The position numbers and the translations under genes are program-made. Below, piece by piece: positions 48,401 through 56,475 of a stretch of DNA of 64,000 bases. Source of the DNA: Echinometra lucunter (taxonomy: Eukaryota; Echinodermata; Echinoidea; Camarodonta; Echinometridae). A model generated the notes under the pieces. It had not been told where the DNA came from. It did no database searches and was given only the letters and a program-made list of their open reading frames with translations. The stretch lies in the NCBI GenBank assembly GCA_029962745.1, contig CM057157.1:593491-657490 (forward strand), given 5' to 3'. Each line of letters opens with the position of its first letter. Positions within the stretch are counted from its first letter, which is position 1.

Positions 48401-51400
48401 TGGTGCTCGGTGAGGTGAGGGCAGATGTAGTCCAGGGACGTCAGGGGAGTAAAAAAAAACAAAAACGAAAAAAAAAACCAACAACAACAAAAAAAACGCT
48501 AACGTTATTATTTACTCCCCATTGACGTCCAGTGCTTTTACCCCCTATTTGTACATAGCAAGCATCTTGGCACTTCAAAACAACCCCTGAAAAATCACTT
48601 TCTCATGGGCCAATGACACCACCAGCCTTGCAACTATAGACTGTGGTCATCACGAACCCGACTAACACTTAGGACTAAAAATCGGACGTACGGAAACCGA
48701 AACTTAGATATAAATTTATTGTAGGGTAGCTGGAAAAACTCACCGCTTGTTTACTTTTCCCCGGCGTCCATTAAAATACAGATAGAAAATGGCCTAACTT
48801 GCGCATGCACATCGATGTGCCACTAGATGCGAGCGACCTTGCAGACATTTTCAAAAATTCACGGCAGTTCTCGCCATATTTTTTTTTGAAGATCGCTCGC
48901 ATCTAGTCACGCATCTATGCACATGCGAAAGTTAGTCGCCATTTTCTATCTGCATTTCAATGGAGAAACGGGGAAACGTAAACAAGGGGTGAGTTTTTTC
49001 CAGCTACCCTACGATAAATTTATATCTAAATTTCGGTTTCTGTACGTCCGGTTTTTAGTCCCAAGTGTCAGTCGGGTTCGTGATGACCACAGCCGATAGT
49101 TACCAGGCTGGTGGTGTCATTGGCCCATGGGAAAGCGATATTCTAGGGGTTGTTTTGAAGTGCCAAGATGCTTGCTATGTACAAACGGGGGGTAAAAGCA
49201 CTGGACGTCAATGGGGAGTAATAACGCTAGCGTGTTTTTTTTTTTGTTTTTTTGGTTTTGTTTATTGTTTTTTGGGTTTTTTTGCTCCCGTGACGTCCCT
49301 GGACTAGGCGGATGCGGCTTCTACCATGACCTGTGCTGCCTGGAATCTGCTGCCTTGCCGTGAATAGGGAAAATTGCCATGTCTGCCTGATACATAGCCT
49401 GGAACATTCCCCTATGTATGTGGCCTGTACGCACCCTCAACACTCAAGATTTAGACCAAGTCAGGGATGTCTGTCTCTCCCGAGATGCAAAAGCTATCTG
49501 ACTAAAGTGCACTCTCACTCAAATCCAACTTAGCTCTCTCAATAACAAACTCATTAAAATTCTCTGTATTCCTTCCAGTAATAAGTTCTATACCAAAAAT
49601 GTCCCATCAAAATTACCGCTATTCTTCTAAACCTAAATCCACTATACAAAACTCCCCAATTAGACATTCTCCTCATTCTCTCCACTCACACACAAAAACA
49701 CACACCTGTTGAGTTAGAGGACCCCAGATAATTGGCCAAAGAACCAAAGTTAGTTGACCCAGGCCTTATTACCCAAGTTTCCCGCCAAAACCCAACTATT
49801 CACTTACATGCCAGCTAAAATGTCCTTTAAAAATATCAAAGAAGAAGCGTCAGTTGCAAGAACAAGGAGCTTAGCTGGTACCAAAGAGGACTTCGAGAAG
49901 TACCGAGCCTTGAAGAAATAGTCAAGATCAGCATGCAAACAAGCATACAATGACTACATCAGGAATATCATCTCCCCTGAGCCCAGAAGCAAAATAAAAC
50001 GGTTTTGGCCTTTCATCAATAGTAAGAAATGTGATTCTACTGGTGTTGCTCCCCTAAAGTCGAAACTGATTGCACTTCGAAGGCAAATACCCTCAACCAG
50101 CAATTTGCATCTCTATTTACCAAAGATGAGTGCTCTACTAACATCCCAGACAAAGGTGACAGTCCTCATCCATCTAGGAATGCCATCGACATCTCCTCAG
50201 CTGGTATCAATAAGCTGTTATCTGTACTTGATCCCAACAAAGCGACAGGTCCTAATGGAATCTTGGCCAGGCTAATCAAAGTACTTGCTGATGAAATCAC
50301 CCCAGCACTTACAACATTCTTCAAAGCATCCATTCAACAAGGAGCTATTCCAGATGGCTGGAGAATGGCAAATGTCGCTCCTGTGTTTAAGAAAGGAGAT
50401 AGGAGCAACCCAGATAATTATAGACCTATTTCCCTGACATCCATTCCATGCAAGATCTTAGAGCATGTCATCTGCAGCTGCATCATGAGTCACCTTGATG
50501 ACAATAACATCCTGTCAGATGCCCAACATGGATTTCGCAAGCGTCGCTCATGTTTCACTCAACTCATCCTCACCTGTGATGATCTTGCCAAAGGACTCGA
50601 CAAAGGCGAACAGCATGATATGATACTGTTGGATTTCTGAAAAGCCTCCGACAAAGCTCCCCACCATCGACTCTTATAAAAACTAAAGTTTTATGGCGTC
50701 CGTCATTCTACACTGAGCTGGATAGAAGACTTCCTCCGCAACAGAACACAGAAGGTAGTTATTAATGGATGTTCCTCGGACACTGTGCCAATCTCATCAG
50801 GGGTACCGCAAGGTAGTGTCCTTGGTCCGCTCCTCTTTTTACTATACATAAATGACCTACCTGACTGTGTTTCTTCCCAGTCAACAACCAGACTGTTTGC
50901 AGACGACTGTCTTCTCTACCACAAGAGTCGTTCTCAAGATGATGCCAACAAACTCCAAGAGGATCTTGACTCCTTGCAGCAGTGGGAGTCCGACTGGCTC
51001 ATGACATTTAATCCTCAGAAATGTTAAACCATTTCAGTAACCAACAAGCGGAAACCAATAAACAGGACATACTCCATCCACGATCAGTCACTGCAAAGGG
51101 TCAGCTCTGCCAAGTACCTTGGTGTACACATCCAGCAAAACATGAACTGGAATCATCATAATCAGTATGGTCACCAAGAAGGCAAACTCCACCCGTGCCT
51201 TCTTGCAACGAAACATGAGCTCCTGACCAAGAAATGTCAAAGTGCTATGCTACAAGTCTCTCCTCAGACCTCTCCTGGAATATGGATGTGAAGTGTGGGA
51301 CCTCTTCACCAAGGACAATACTCGAAAACTGGAGATGGTACAGCAGCGGTACGCCAGGTTCACCATGGGAGACCACCATCGCACAGGTAGTCACCAACAT

Positions 51401-52691
51401 GCTGCGACGATTCCAGTGGCCCACCCTTGAAGAAAGGAGAGCTCAGTTCAAGGTGCTGATGGTGTACTGCATTCTCAACTTACTTGTTGATGTACCTGCT
51501 GCACAGTACTCAATCAGGTCCCTACTTCCCTTCGTGGCCATCAACTGAAGTGACACGTCCCACATGCACGCACTTTTACCTATCAGAAAACCTTTGTCCC
51601 TGATGCCATCAGACTGTGGAATACTCTCCCTGCCAACATAGTCACCTGTACCTCAGTAGCCAGCTTCAAGACTGAGGTGCAGAAAATCCAGTGGCGCTAG
51701 GATTGCGCCTGTTCTTTTTAACCGCACGTAGATTAGATCCTCCACGTCACTGTACATACAACTGCACAATTGTACAAGTACGATGATACACCAATGCTGT
51801 GGCCTGTACTTCCACAGATGAAGGAACATACCTTTTCCATTCACCCTAACTGAGCCACACAATACATAAGCTGGACAGGTCGGAGATGGAGTGGAAGAAA
51901 TTCCAGTTTCTTTGTGACATGCTACGTGAATATGATTTATATGATTATACTCATTACTGCTTACTCAATATTAAATAAATAGCAACTCTTACCGTCAGAT
52001 CTCAAGAAGATTGTTGGTACGACTGAGCGCTCTCCATCTAGGAATGCAGCACAGTAGAACACCCCGTAGGACCTGGGGAAAGTGGTGTTGAGATTTATTC
52101 TGTAAACCTGCATGGGTGGATTGCCTGCATTGAAGGTCATACTAGGTGGCGGATCACCATTCGCTGGGTCATTTATATCATTGTATGTGTAGATATATCT
52201 CCCTCTAGACACACTAGCCTGTAAATCAGGAGAACTTCTATAGCACTCAAAGAAAGGGTTACCAGTCTCTGTGCTTGTATATCCTCTACTTGTAGTGGAT
52301 ATATATGGTTGTCCAGATCCTAAAATGTAATCAAATCAAAGAGGAAGTAAAATATTTACATTAAAATATTGATTCAATGACAAGAAAAAAAGGAAATGGT
52401 TTCAGAGAATTTCGACTTTGCAGCAGTCTTGATGGTATATTTCCACTTCAAAGTCAGATTAGGATTTTGGTGATGTAAAATTTTCACAAACAAAACGAAG
52501 AGGAGAAAATTGTACATATCGTAGCCGCTGTTCACTGTGTATAAACAGTATTGTAACACAAATGTTCTCATTCATGTCAATAGTGCATAACTCGAATTCT
52601 CGCCATCATTTTAAATAGATACAAGCAAAAACACATTACCTCCATGCGTATTAATCAACACAGCCACAAATATCATCCGCATGAAATCCAT
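32656..52691 (-). CDS. Tie-like receptor without kinase domain (gene 1), 15 exons, 889 aa
   Basis: Exons joined from 52,691 down to 32,656 give 2,670 bp, exactly 889 codons plus stop, with every phase matching. Order: signal peptide (1-18), Ig-like (18-126), Ig-like (127-222), three 8-Cys EGF domains (223-366), a 12-residue EGF stub (367-378), Ig-like (379-475), three FN3 domains (476-782), a membrane helix (about 792-815) and a tail (817-889). Ig2-EGF3-Ig-FN3x3 is the ectodomain order of vertebrate Tie receptors, and EGF2 has the Tie-like phrase [10 protein letters not shown]. Tie proteins normally have a cytoplasmic tyrosine kinase; here a TGA ends the frame 73 residues after the membrane, and no kinase exon was seen downstream. 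The tail has Y843, Y853 and Y869. The role is inferred to be cell-surface binding with tyrosine-based signalling through partners, or a decoy. A missed alternative exon remains possible. Confidence 0.8.
33427..33470. repeat. (GA)n plus poly-G
   Basis: A GAGA run followed by ~13 G, in intron 14 of gene 1. Confidence 0.9.
33927..34084. repeat. 79-bp tandem duplication covering the exon 14 donor
   Basis: Units 33,927-34,005 and 34,006-34,084 are almost identical. The right unit holds the end of exon 14 and its GTAAGAG donor; the left unit, downstream in the transcript, repeats both and changes TTTTTAGACG to TTTTCAGACG. Using the second donor would add CG-G then TAA, ending the protein right after the membrane helix. 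Confidence 0.85.
34063..34165 (-). CDS. Gene 1 exon 14: transmembrane segment (residues 783-816)
   Basis: Acceptor TTCCAG|GTGAT and donor AGACG|GTAAGA, phase 1 to 2. [20 protein letters not shown] followed by VFLFRR is a single hydrophobic helix with a basic stop-transfer end. The last ~22 bases and the donor lie inside a 79-bp tandem duplication. Confidence 0.8.
34431..34494 (-). CDS. Gene 1 exon 13: end of FN3 domain 3 (residues 762-782)
   Basis: Acceptor TTTCAG|ATAAAC and donor GCCG|GTAATA, phase 0 to 1. [16 protein letters not shown] is the typical strand F/G ending of an FN3 domain. Confidence 0.8.
34631..34808. mobile_element. 178-bp inverted-repeat element (MITE), copy 2
   Basis: Same length and ends as 21,272-21,449 (ATGGGGTGTTGCAAGAAAG and its inverse), in the same orientation, within intron 12. 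Left flank TA; right flank AA, so the target duplication has one change. Interior blocks such as TTCTGATTGGCTC and AAGAAGACATGC are shared. Confidence 0.85.
35279..35471. mobile_element. GGGTGCA inverted-repeat element (MITE)
   Basis: Ends CTTAAGAAATTAGGGTGCAA and the near-perfect inverse ending CACCCTAATTTCTTAG. A second inner palindrome (CCTGAACTCGATCCTGCACC against GGTGCAGGATCGAGTCAGGG) makes the whole element fold back. It lies in intron 12 and is related in motif to the GGTGCAA elements at 5,828 and 55,307. Confidence 0.8.
35813..36048 (-). CDS. Gene 1 exon 12: first part of FN3 domain 3 (residues 683-761)
   Basis: Acceptor TACCAG|GAGC and donor TACGG|GTGAGC, phase 1 to 0. Landmarks [17 protein letters not shown] and [10 protein letters not shown]; the intron falls in strand F. 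Confidence 0.8.
36435..36672 (-). CDS. Gene 1 exon 11: rest of FN3 domain 2 (residues 604-682)
   Basis: Acceptor TATTAG|AATCC and donor GAAA|GTTAGT, phase 0 to 1. [24 protein letters not shown] and [11 protein letters not shown] fit strands C to G of a divergent FN3. Confidence 0.75.
38031..38812. mobile_element. Inverted-repeat element ACCGGGTGTCCCAG, interrupted by another element
   Basis: Left end ACCGGGTGTCCCAGAAAAA (38,031-38,049), right end its inverse (38,794-38,812). The interior has paired GACAGATGAGAGCAGAATGGCC-type and CATTTCAGCGCTCATC-type blocks in similar order (about 38,100-38,260 and 38,310-38,470). A second element occupies 38,486-38,733. Located in intron 10. No transposase. 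Confidence 0.75.
38486..38733. mobile_element. GGCCGTACGCAG element (MITE), copy 1, nested
   Basis: Ends GGCCGTACGCAG and CTGCGTACGGCC, each next to a homopolymer (poly-G left, poly-C right). The interior matches 53,636-53,838 (TTTTCTACTGAAAATTTT, CACCAAATC-TTCAAATTCACTTT, TACGCGTCTTGC). Confidence 0.8.
38879..38952 (-). CDS. Gene 1 exon 10: first part of FN3 domain 2 (residues 579-603)
   Basis: Acceptor CCGTAG|CGCCC and donor GGCAG|GTGAGT, 74 bp, phase 1 to 0. It encodes [19 protein letters not shown] followed by QVTWQ, the A and B strands ending on the conserved Trp; the intron splits the domain there. Confidence 0.8.
39387..39695 (-). CDS. Gene 1 exon 9: FN3 domain 1 (residues 476-578)
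   Basis: Acceptor ATGTAG|CTCAG and donor CTCAA|GTAAGT, phase 1/1. FN3 landmarks: SVTLMWDAW (strand B Trp), LERYRVYYR (strand C) and [14 protein letters not shown] (Leu and Tyr of strands E/F). Confidence 0.85.
41020..41310 (-). CDS. Gene 1 exon 8: third Ig-like domain (residues 379-475)
   Basis: Acceptor ATGCAG|CATTG and donor TTTA|GTGAGT, 291 bp, phase 1/1. Cysteines in [10 protein letters not shown] and EIFDCSVSD, with a domain position matching the membrane-proximal Ig of Tie. Confidence 0.8.
41720..41755 (-). CDS. Gene 1 exon 7: 36-bp microexon, EGF stub (residues 367-378)
   Basis: Acceptor TTTCAG|AATGC and donor GAGC|GTAAGT enclose 12 codons ([12 protein letters not shown]), the first two cysteines of what would be a fourth EGF. 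Both ends are phase 1, so it can be skipped or included without changing the frame. Confidence 0.75.
42228..42365 (-). CDS. Gene 1 exon 6: EGF domain 3 (residues 321-366)
   Basis: Acceptor TATAAG|AATGTG and donor TCAAG|GTTAGT. Eight cysteines ([35 protein letters not shown]). Confidence 0.85.
43281..43480. mobile_element. 200-bp inverted-repeat element with GTACGTCCGACCCCC arms
   Basis: Left arm TTCCATAAAATATGTACGTCC, right arm the inverse (GGACGTAC...ATTTTATGGAA) with a small insertion; flanked by ATAT on both sides (43,277-43,280 and 43,481-43,484). In intron 5. Confidence 0.65.
43565..43858 (-). pseudogene. LINE remnant: junction of linker and reverse transcriptase
   Basis: A 97-codon minus frame: [20 protein letters not shown], then [20 protein letters not shown] and [12 protein letters not shown]. 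This is the segment just before the polymerase fingers of CR1/jockey-type LINEs (consensus like NxxFxxFFxxIG...I..L..SKATGIDGIS.K). It runs out immediately after. An isolated fragment in intron 5 of gene 1. Confidence 0.65.
44271..44426 (-). CDS. Gene 1 exon 5: EGF domain 2 (residues 269-320)
   Basis: Acceptor ATCTAG|CATGTGG and donor CACAG|GTATCT. Eight cysteines; [18 protein letters not shown] is the strongest single match to the second EGF of vertebrate Tie receptors, which has the same C-x-G-L...[10 protein letters not shown] form (family knowledge, not a search). Confidence 0.85.
44990..45205 (+). mobile_element. CR1-like LINE 3' UTR fragment
   Basis: CTTGAAAAGCAGGCCTTGCGGCTTGAACGG...ATAAAGAAGACATTCAATAA resembles the 3' end of LINE C (TGCTGAAAAGCAGTCTGTTATGACTGAATG...ATTAAATAAAT), preceded by a T-rich segment with a (CT)n run at 45,004-45,020. 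In intron 4. Confidence 0.45.
45438..45575 (-). CDS. Gene 1 exon 4: EGF domain 1 (residues 223-268)
   Basis: Acceptor CTTAG|AATGC and donor AATAG|GTAAGA. Eight cysteines in laminin-type spacing: [33 protein letters not shown]. The phrase CPPGF-G-xC and the CxxC spacing resemble Tie EGF1. Confidence 0.85.
   Translation of the reverse strand, partial: NAQLVVTMCLVDAPRHVHHVTMEEFVMMKQGYASALQDSWEIAVK
46105..46285. repeat. Short TATC/TACC microsatellite beside exon 3
   Basis: A ~60-base TATC/CTAC run followed by degenerate TATC. The sequence between it and exon 3 (AACTGAAATAAT-TCT) is also present beside gene 2 exon 3, so this is the same repeat as 1,000-1,850 at a much smaller size. Confidence 0.8.
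46375..46662 (-). CDS. Gene 1 exon 3: second Ig-like domain (residues 127-222)
   Basis: Acceptor ATTCAG|CCCAG and donor AAGAG|GTGAGC, 288 bp, phase 1/1. It contains [10 protein letters not shown] and [10 protein letters not shown]. It lacks the usual disulphide cysteines, as does the gene-2 copy. Confidence 0.8.
47169..48122. mobile_element. Inverted-repeat element CCCTGATAGCAGA with many AAGACGT repeats
   Basis: Ends CCCTGATAGCAGA and TCTGCTATCAGGG. Both halves are dense in AAGACGT/ACGTCTT and TTACGTC, while the middle (about 47,480-47,870) is ordinary AT-rich DNA. No open frame of note. Confidence 0.8.
48428..49306. mobile_element. 879-bp fold-back element (TAGTCCAGGGACGTCA ends)
   Basis: Nearly the whole element is one palindrome: TAGTCCAGGGACGTCA at 48,428 and its inverse ending at 49,306, with arms of about 420 bp continuing through ACTCCCCATTGACGTCCAGTG, TTTGTACATAGCAAGCATCTTGGCA, TGGGCCAATGACACCACCAG and AAATTTATATCTAA. 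The centre near 48,870 separates the arms by little. The short frames within are not genes. Confidence 0.85.
49830..51715 (+). pseudogene. Degenerate jockey/CR1-type LINE (reverse transcriptase remnant)
   Basis: From about 49,830 a broken plus-strand frame runs through a pre-polymerase linker, [54 protein letters not shown] then a stop (TGA at 50,638) where K-A-S-D follows, then [32 protein letters not shown] (FADD catalytic box) and [11 protein letters not shown]. It ends with [11 protein letters not shown] and [10 protein letters not shown] near 51,700. Several stops and shifts make it older than LINEs A-C. It lies in gene 1 intron 2, opposite in strand to the gene. The 5' endonuclease is missing. 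Confidence 0.85.
51993..52319 (-). CDS. Gene 1 exon 2: first Ig-like domain (residues 18-126)
   Basis: Acceptor TTTTAG|GATCTGG and donor GACG|GTAAGAG, phase 1/1. Cysteines in FECYRS-like and VFYCAAF contexts. The shared core [10 protein letters not shown] and NGDPPPS is kept between copies, while [11 protein letters not shown] differs strongly from gene 2. Confidence 0.8.
52640..52691 (-). CDS. Gene 1 exon 1: start and signal peptide (residues 1-17)
   Basis: The ATG at 52,691 starts [17 protein letters not shown]; donor GGAG|GTAATG (GT at 52,639-52,638), phase 1. A short hydrophobic leader supports a secreted or type I membrane protein. Confidence 0.75.
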
Positions 52692-52789
52692 AATGTACTG
52701 GATAAAGAATTGATGATGATAAAAATCTTCCTTTGATTTTTTCTACAATCACAACTTCCCAAAGCAAAGGATTAGCTACAAAATTATTC

Positions 52790-53285
52790 TACACAATTAA
52801 AAATCGTTGAGCAACAGGGAAGCGCAGAATGAAAAAAAAATCGTCATGGTTCAAAACTGTATTTACCTTAAATTGTAGTTGATCGTTCGTTTTGTGTGCA
52901 TACATTTTCATTTCATATGACAATAGGAAACGACACGGTTTTGACCTGACGCACTTTTGTTTCGATTTGAAAAATCAAAAGGACGAGCCTACAATATCCG
53001 GGGGCAGGGATTTTGCAATACAAAACTGAATTTACCCCCCTGTGTAGAATCAACAGAACAACAAATATTCTAAACAACTAAAAATCGTTGAGCAACATGG
53101 AAGCACAGAACAAAAAAACAAACAAACAAACAAAAATCGTCATGATTCAAAGCTGTATTTACCTTGAATTGTGGTTGATCGTTCATTTTGGGCATACATT
53201 TCCATTTTATACGATAAAAGGAAACGATATGGTTTTGACCTGATGCACTTTCGTTTCGACTGAAGAAATCAACATAATTATGAGA
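52790..53285. repeat. Direct duplication of a ~250-bp block upstream of gene 1
   Basis: The block AAAATCGTTGAGCAACA...TTGTAG/GTTGATCGTTC...GGTTTTGACCTGA(C/T)GCACTT occurs at about 52,800-52,985 and again at about 53,085-53,270. The matching region upstream of gene 2 (3,465-3,545) has one shortened copy. Since this is within 0.6 kb of the gene-1 start codon, it may affect the promoter. Confidence 0.75.
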
Positions 53286-53635
53286 AACTACCCTTCAGTA
53301 AAAAAAGAAATTGACTCCACTGACTATTATCTAATCGTGCAAAATCTCTTGATCGTGTTGATCTGATACCTATACCATAAGGTTACTAAAAGTTATTCGA
53401 AAATAGTTCGAACACTTATATTCTTTTAGCACTGTTAAAAACCTCAACCACCTGAACTGAGCAAAGAAGTACTGTTTGCATAATCATCATTTTATATAAT
53501 CATTAACCATCATCCAATCACCTTGTATCAAAATATTCGGGTAGGACGCCCCTGAGAAGAAAAGTGTGTAAAGTGCCGAAATGGAAATGATAACCGCATA
53601 CATCATTACATATACCGTAGAAATATAGAGTAGCA

Positions 53636-53796
53636 TGACCGTACGCAGCGGGGGGGGGGGGGGGGGGGGGGTGGCAGGGGGCAAAAAATTTCGAAAACTT
53701 ACATTTTTTACTGAAAATTTTAACAAAATCTACGAAATATGTGCACCAAATCTTTCAATTTCACTTTCGAACATTTTTACGCGTCTTGCACCCCCA

Positions 53797-53827
<31 letters not shown>

Positions 53828-53838
53828 GCGTACGGCCC
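53636..53838. mobile_element. GACCGTACGCAG element (MITE), copy 2
   Basis: Ends ACCGTACGCAGC-poly-G and poly-T-GCGTACGGCCC. Interior matches 38,486-38,733. It lies just beyond the end of the gene 1/gene 2 upstream homology. Confidence 0.8.
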
Positions 53839-53839
53839 T

Positions 53840-55306
53840 GTACCTTATAAATATAGTGAATTTTGCTGACGAAATAACTCTACCATAACAAAAAGCGCTC
53901 TTTTCGCTCGTAAATTTAAAAAAAAATAGAATGGCTAAAAATCTGGCTTGAAGCATCTGCTCCTCAGCTTAAAAAACCCCCGCTGCTTCTGTGCAGTCCA
54001 TTGAAGTATTAAAGATCTTTATACATCTGCAATATTATTTTTTTAAATCTTGTTTTGTTGGGAAGGGGGTACACAGAAAGATAGATAGATAACTGGATTT
54101 TATTAATTCCTCATGTATGGCAGTTTTGCAACTGCAATAAACATGAATTACAATCAAAGCATAACTTGGAACCTTAACATAATTACATAAGAAATCAATT
54201 ACATAAAATTACTTTAGATTCGAGCATGGCGTGACTGTTCTAAAATATGAGGCACCCATTTTTTTTTCTTTCTGTGTTTGATTCCTCATCTTTTGTTTCT
54301 GTGTTTATCTGCCACTATGTTTTTGATGGTGATAAACTTTGTTCAGCCATTATGCATGCTATGTGTGGAAGTTATCTGTTTAACTATCTATGATGGATAT
54401 AATGTATATGATGGAATTCGTATTGAAAAATAAAGAACCCTGTGGAAGGGTAAAGAATTGTTGGCATATTTAGGTCTTACGACCCCATTCAAAATGTTCT
54501 GAGTAACCGGGCCCACTCGGTTGCTTCACTTCCGAGCATATTGGGCACACGTCATCCCCCTAACCACGAATACAAATCAACACCCATGTACAGAAGTATT
54601 CACCAACTTATGATATTCAACTTTTGTACAGAATTATTATAACAGAATCAAGGAGGTGTGATATTTTTCTTCGACCAAGCGTGATTTTCCCTTCCATTGG
54701 GAAATCAGATTCGTCTGCTATATATTCATTCCACTTCCAGAAAATTCAGTTTCCGGGCTTACTTTTAGTTTTTGTGGCATGTAGTGGTTGATCTTGCGCC
54801 ATTAAATGTATTATTCTAATTCAGGGAAAGAAAGGCTTTAATAGGTCTACACCAAATTTGAGTGATTTCGAGTAAATTAAGGAACTTTTTATTACATTTT
54901 CGGAAACTTTGTTTTGAAGTACCATCAATAGACATCTAAAAATGAGAAAGAAAGAAATCCTGGATGTCATTTTCTTATAAAGTATTATTGATATAATATT
55001 TTTGCGATCAGTGTTTATATGCTTATTGCAGGAAATACCCAATGTAAGGTTTATTTGTTAAATTGACAAGTTTTTTCTTTATAGCATACTTTAGTTTGAA
55101 ATCAAAACCCATAACACTGCTGTCATCAATGACAAAGGAATACAGATTTTGACATGAGCTAGAAGAAATGTTTATTGCCGAAATTACAATTAAAAGACCT
55201 TGCTTTCAACATGTTCAAAACAAGAACCAGAAGAAGTGGCTGTGATTGCCTTCCATGATATTTGTACAGTGTGCACTCTAGAAATGTTTTTAATAATTAC
55301 ATCACA
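53840..55306. other. No gene seen
   Basis: AT-rich sequence. A TATTGAAAAATAAAGAACCCTG block near 54,421-54,445 resembles a LINE 3' end but is too short to call. No coding segment recognised. Confidence 0.5.
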
Positions 55307-55506
55307 CACACTAAGAAAAAATTGCACCCTAAATGCAACACTGGCTGCACCTTATTTTAGAGACAGAGGCTACCGCCTGCAATTTTTGTGCTGTAGAAAT
55401 TGGAAGTTATTACTGATTATTTGCACCGCTTTTTTGGAAACATTTATTGTGGATTGCTCTCTATATACTTCTTCATTCGTTATTGGTATTTTATTCGGAT
55501 ACAACC

Positions 55507-56433
55507 ATGCCCAAACTTAAAGAAAAATCAAGTAAAGAAACTCGCCCAAAGCAGAAGCGAAGGAAGGAGACGCCGATCGAAGTTCTTGAGAAAGACATCC
55601 CCGGGAGCTCCCCGCATTCTGCTGACGACGAGGAGATCAGTAATCATGCTGGTCATTGGAGTGTATCGAGCCAGAACACTGAATGTGATGATGATCGAAA
55701 TACACATACCAAAGCGGATCTGTATTCAAATTCTCCCGCCACGATTAAGGAACAGATAATGCTCGCGCTGCAATCGCCGCCGGTGATTCGGGCCATTGTT
55801 GACGCAATTTACTCCGAGATTTATGAGAAAATTGCTCGTGATTTGCATGATAGTCTCCAGCTAGAACTTCAAAATAAAATGCGAGAACTACAGTCACTGG
55901 AAGTAAAACTGAATAAAGTTTCAAAAAGTCTGTCAAAGATAGAGTCAAGTGTTGAAGAGCAAGAACAGTATAGTAGAAGGAGCTGTTTGAGGTTTCATGG
56001 AGTGAAAGAAAAACCGAATGAAACAACGGATCAGGCAATCATCAATCTAGCGAAGGATAAGATGGGTATCACTTTAGCACCGACCGACATTGACCGCTCG
56101 CATAGACTATCTTCATCTAGGCTAGCAGCATCAAGTGTCGACGAAGGATTGGAATCCACAGAGTCTAGCAGTAAGCCTAGAATTATCATCGCTAAATTCA
56201 GCAGATACAATGTAAGGGACGCTATCTACCGCAATCGTATGAAACTTCGGGGCTCCAAGGTCTACATTCACGAGGATCTTACAAGCTACAGATCATCTCT
56301 TCTTTTCAAGGCAAGAACCAGTGTCAACATGAAGAAGACTTGGACATCAGACGGCAAGATAACTGCCTTCACCAACGATGGAAGGAAAGTACGTATTGCT
56401 TGTGAACGCGATCTTGAAAATCTTGACAGTTAG
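55507..56433 (+). CDS. LINE C ORF1 protein (coiled coil, RRM-like), intact
   Basis: A 308-codon frame from the ATG at 55,507 (MPKLKEKSSKETRPKQKRR, a basic N-terminus). Residues ~110-160 are a coiled coil (LQLELQNKMRELQSLEVKL, KVSKSLSKIESSVEEQEQ). Next comes YSRRSCLRFHGVKEKPNETT and TDIDRSHRL, the RRM-like domain start shared by many LINE ORF1 proteins, then a basic C-terminal domain (YIHEDLTSYRSSLLFKAR). It likely binds element RNA. It is uninterrupted, unlike ORF2, and ends 42 bp before the ORF2 start codon. Confidence 0.8.
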   Translation: MPKLKEKSSKETRPKQKRRKETPIEVLEKDIPGSSPHSADDEEISNHAGHWSVSSQNTECDDDRNTHTKADLYSNSPATIKEQIMLALQSPPVIRAIVDAIYSEIYEKIARDLHDSLQLELQNKMRELQSLEVKLNKVSKSLSKIESSVEEQEQYSRRSCLRFHGVKEKPNETTDQAIINLAKDKMGITLAPTDIDRSHRLSSSRLAASSVDEGLESTESSSKPRIIIAKFSRYNVRDAIYRNRMKLRGSKVYIHEDLTSYRSSLLFKARTSVNMKKTWTSDGKITAFTNDGRKVRIACERDLENLDS

Positions 56434-56475
56434 TTTATCCTTTATCTCGATATCTAAAAAAGCTTGAATTGTCTT

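Larger units (their letters stand above)
46920..51920. other. Insertion-filled part of gene 1 intron 2
   Basis: Sequence homologous to gene 2 intron 2 stops near 46,910 and resumes near 51,925. Between lie an inverted-repeat element, a fold-back element, a degenerate LINE and some unassigned AT-rich sequence (46,920-47,168 and 48,123-48,427). Confidence 0.7.
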
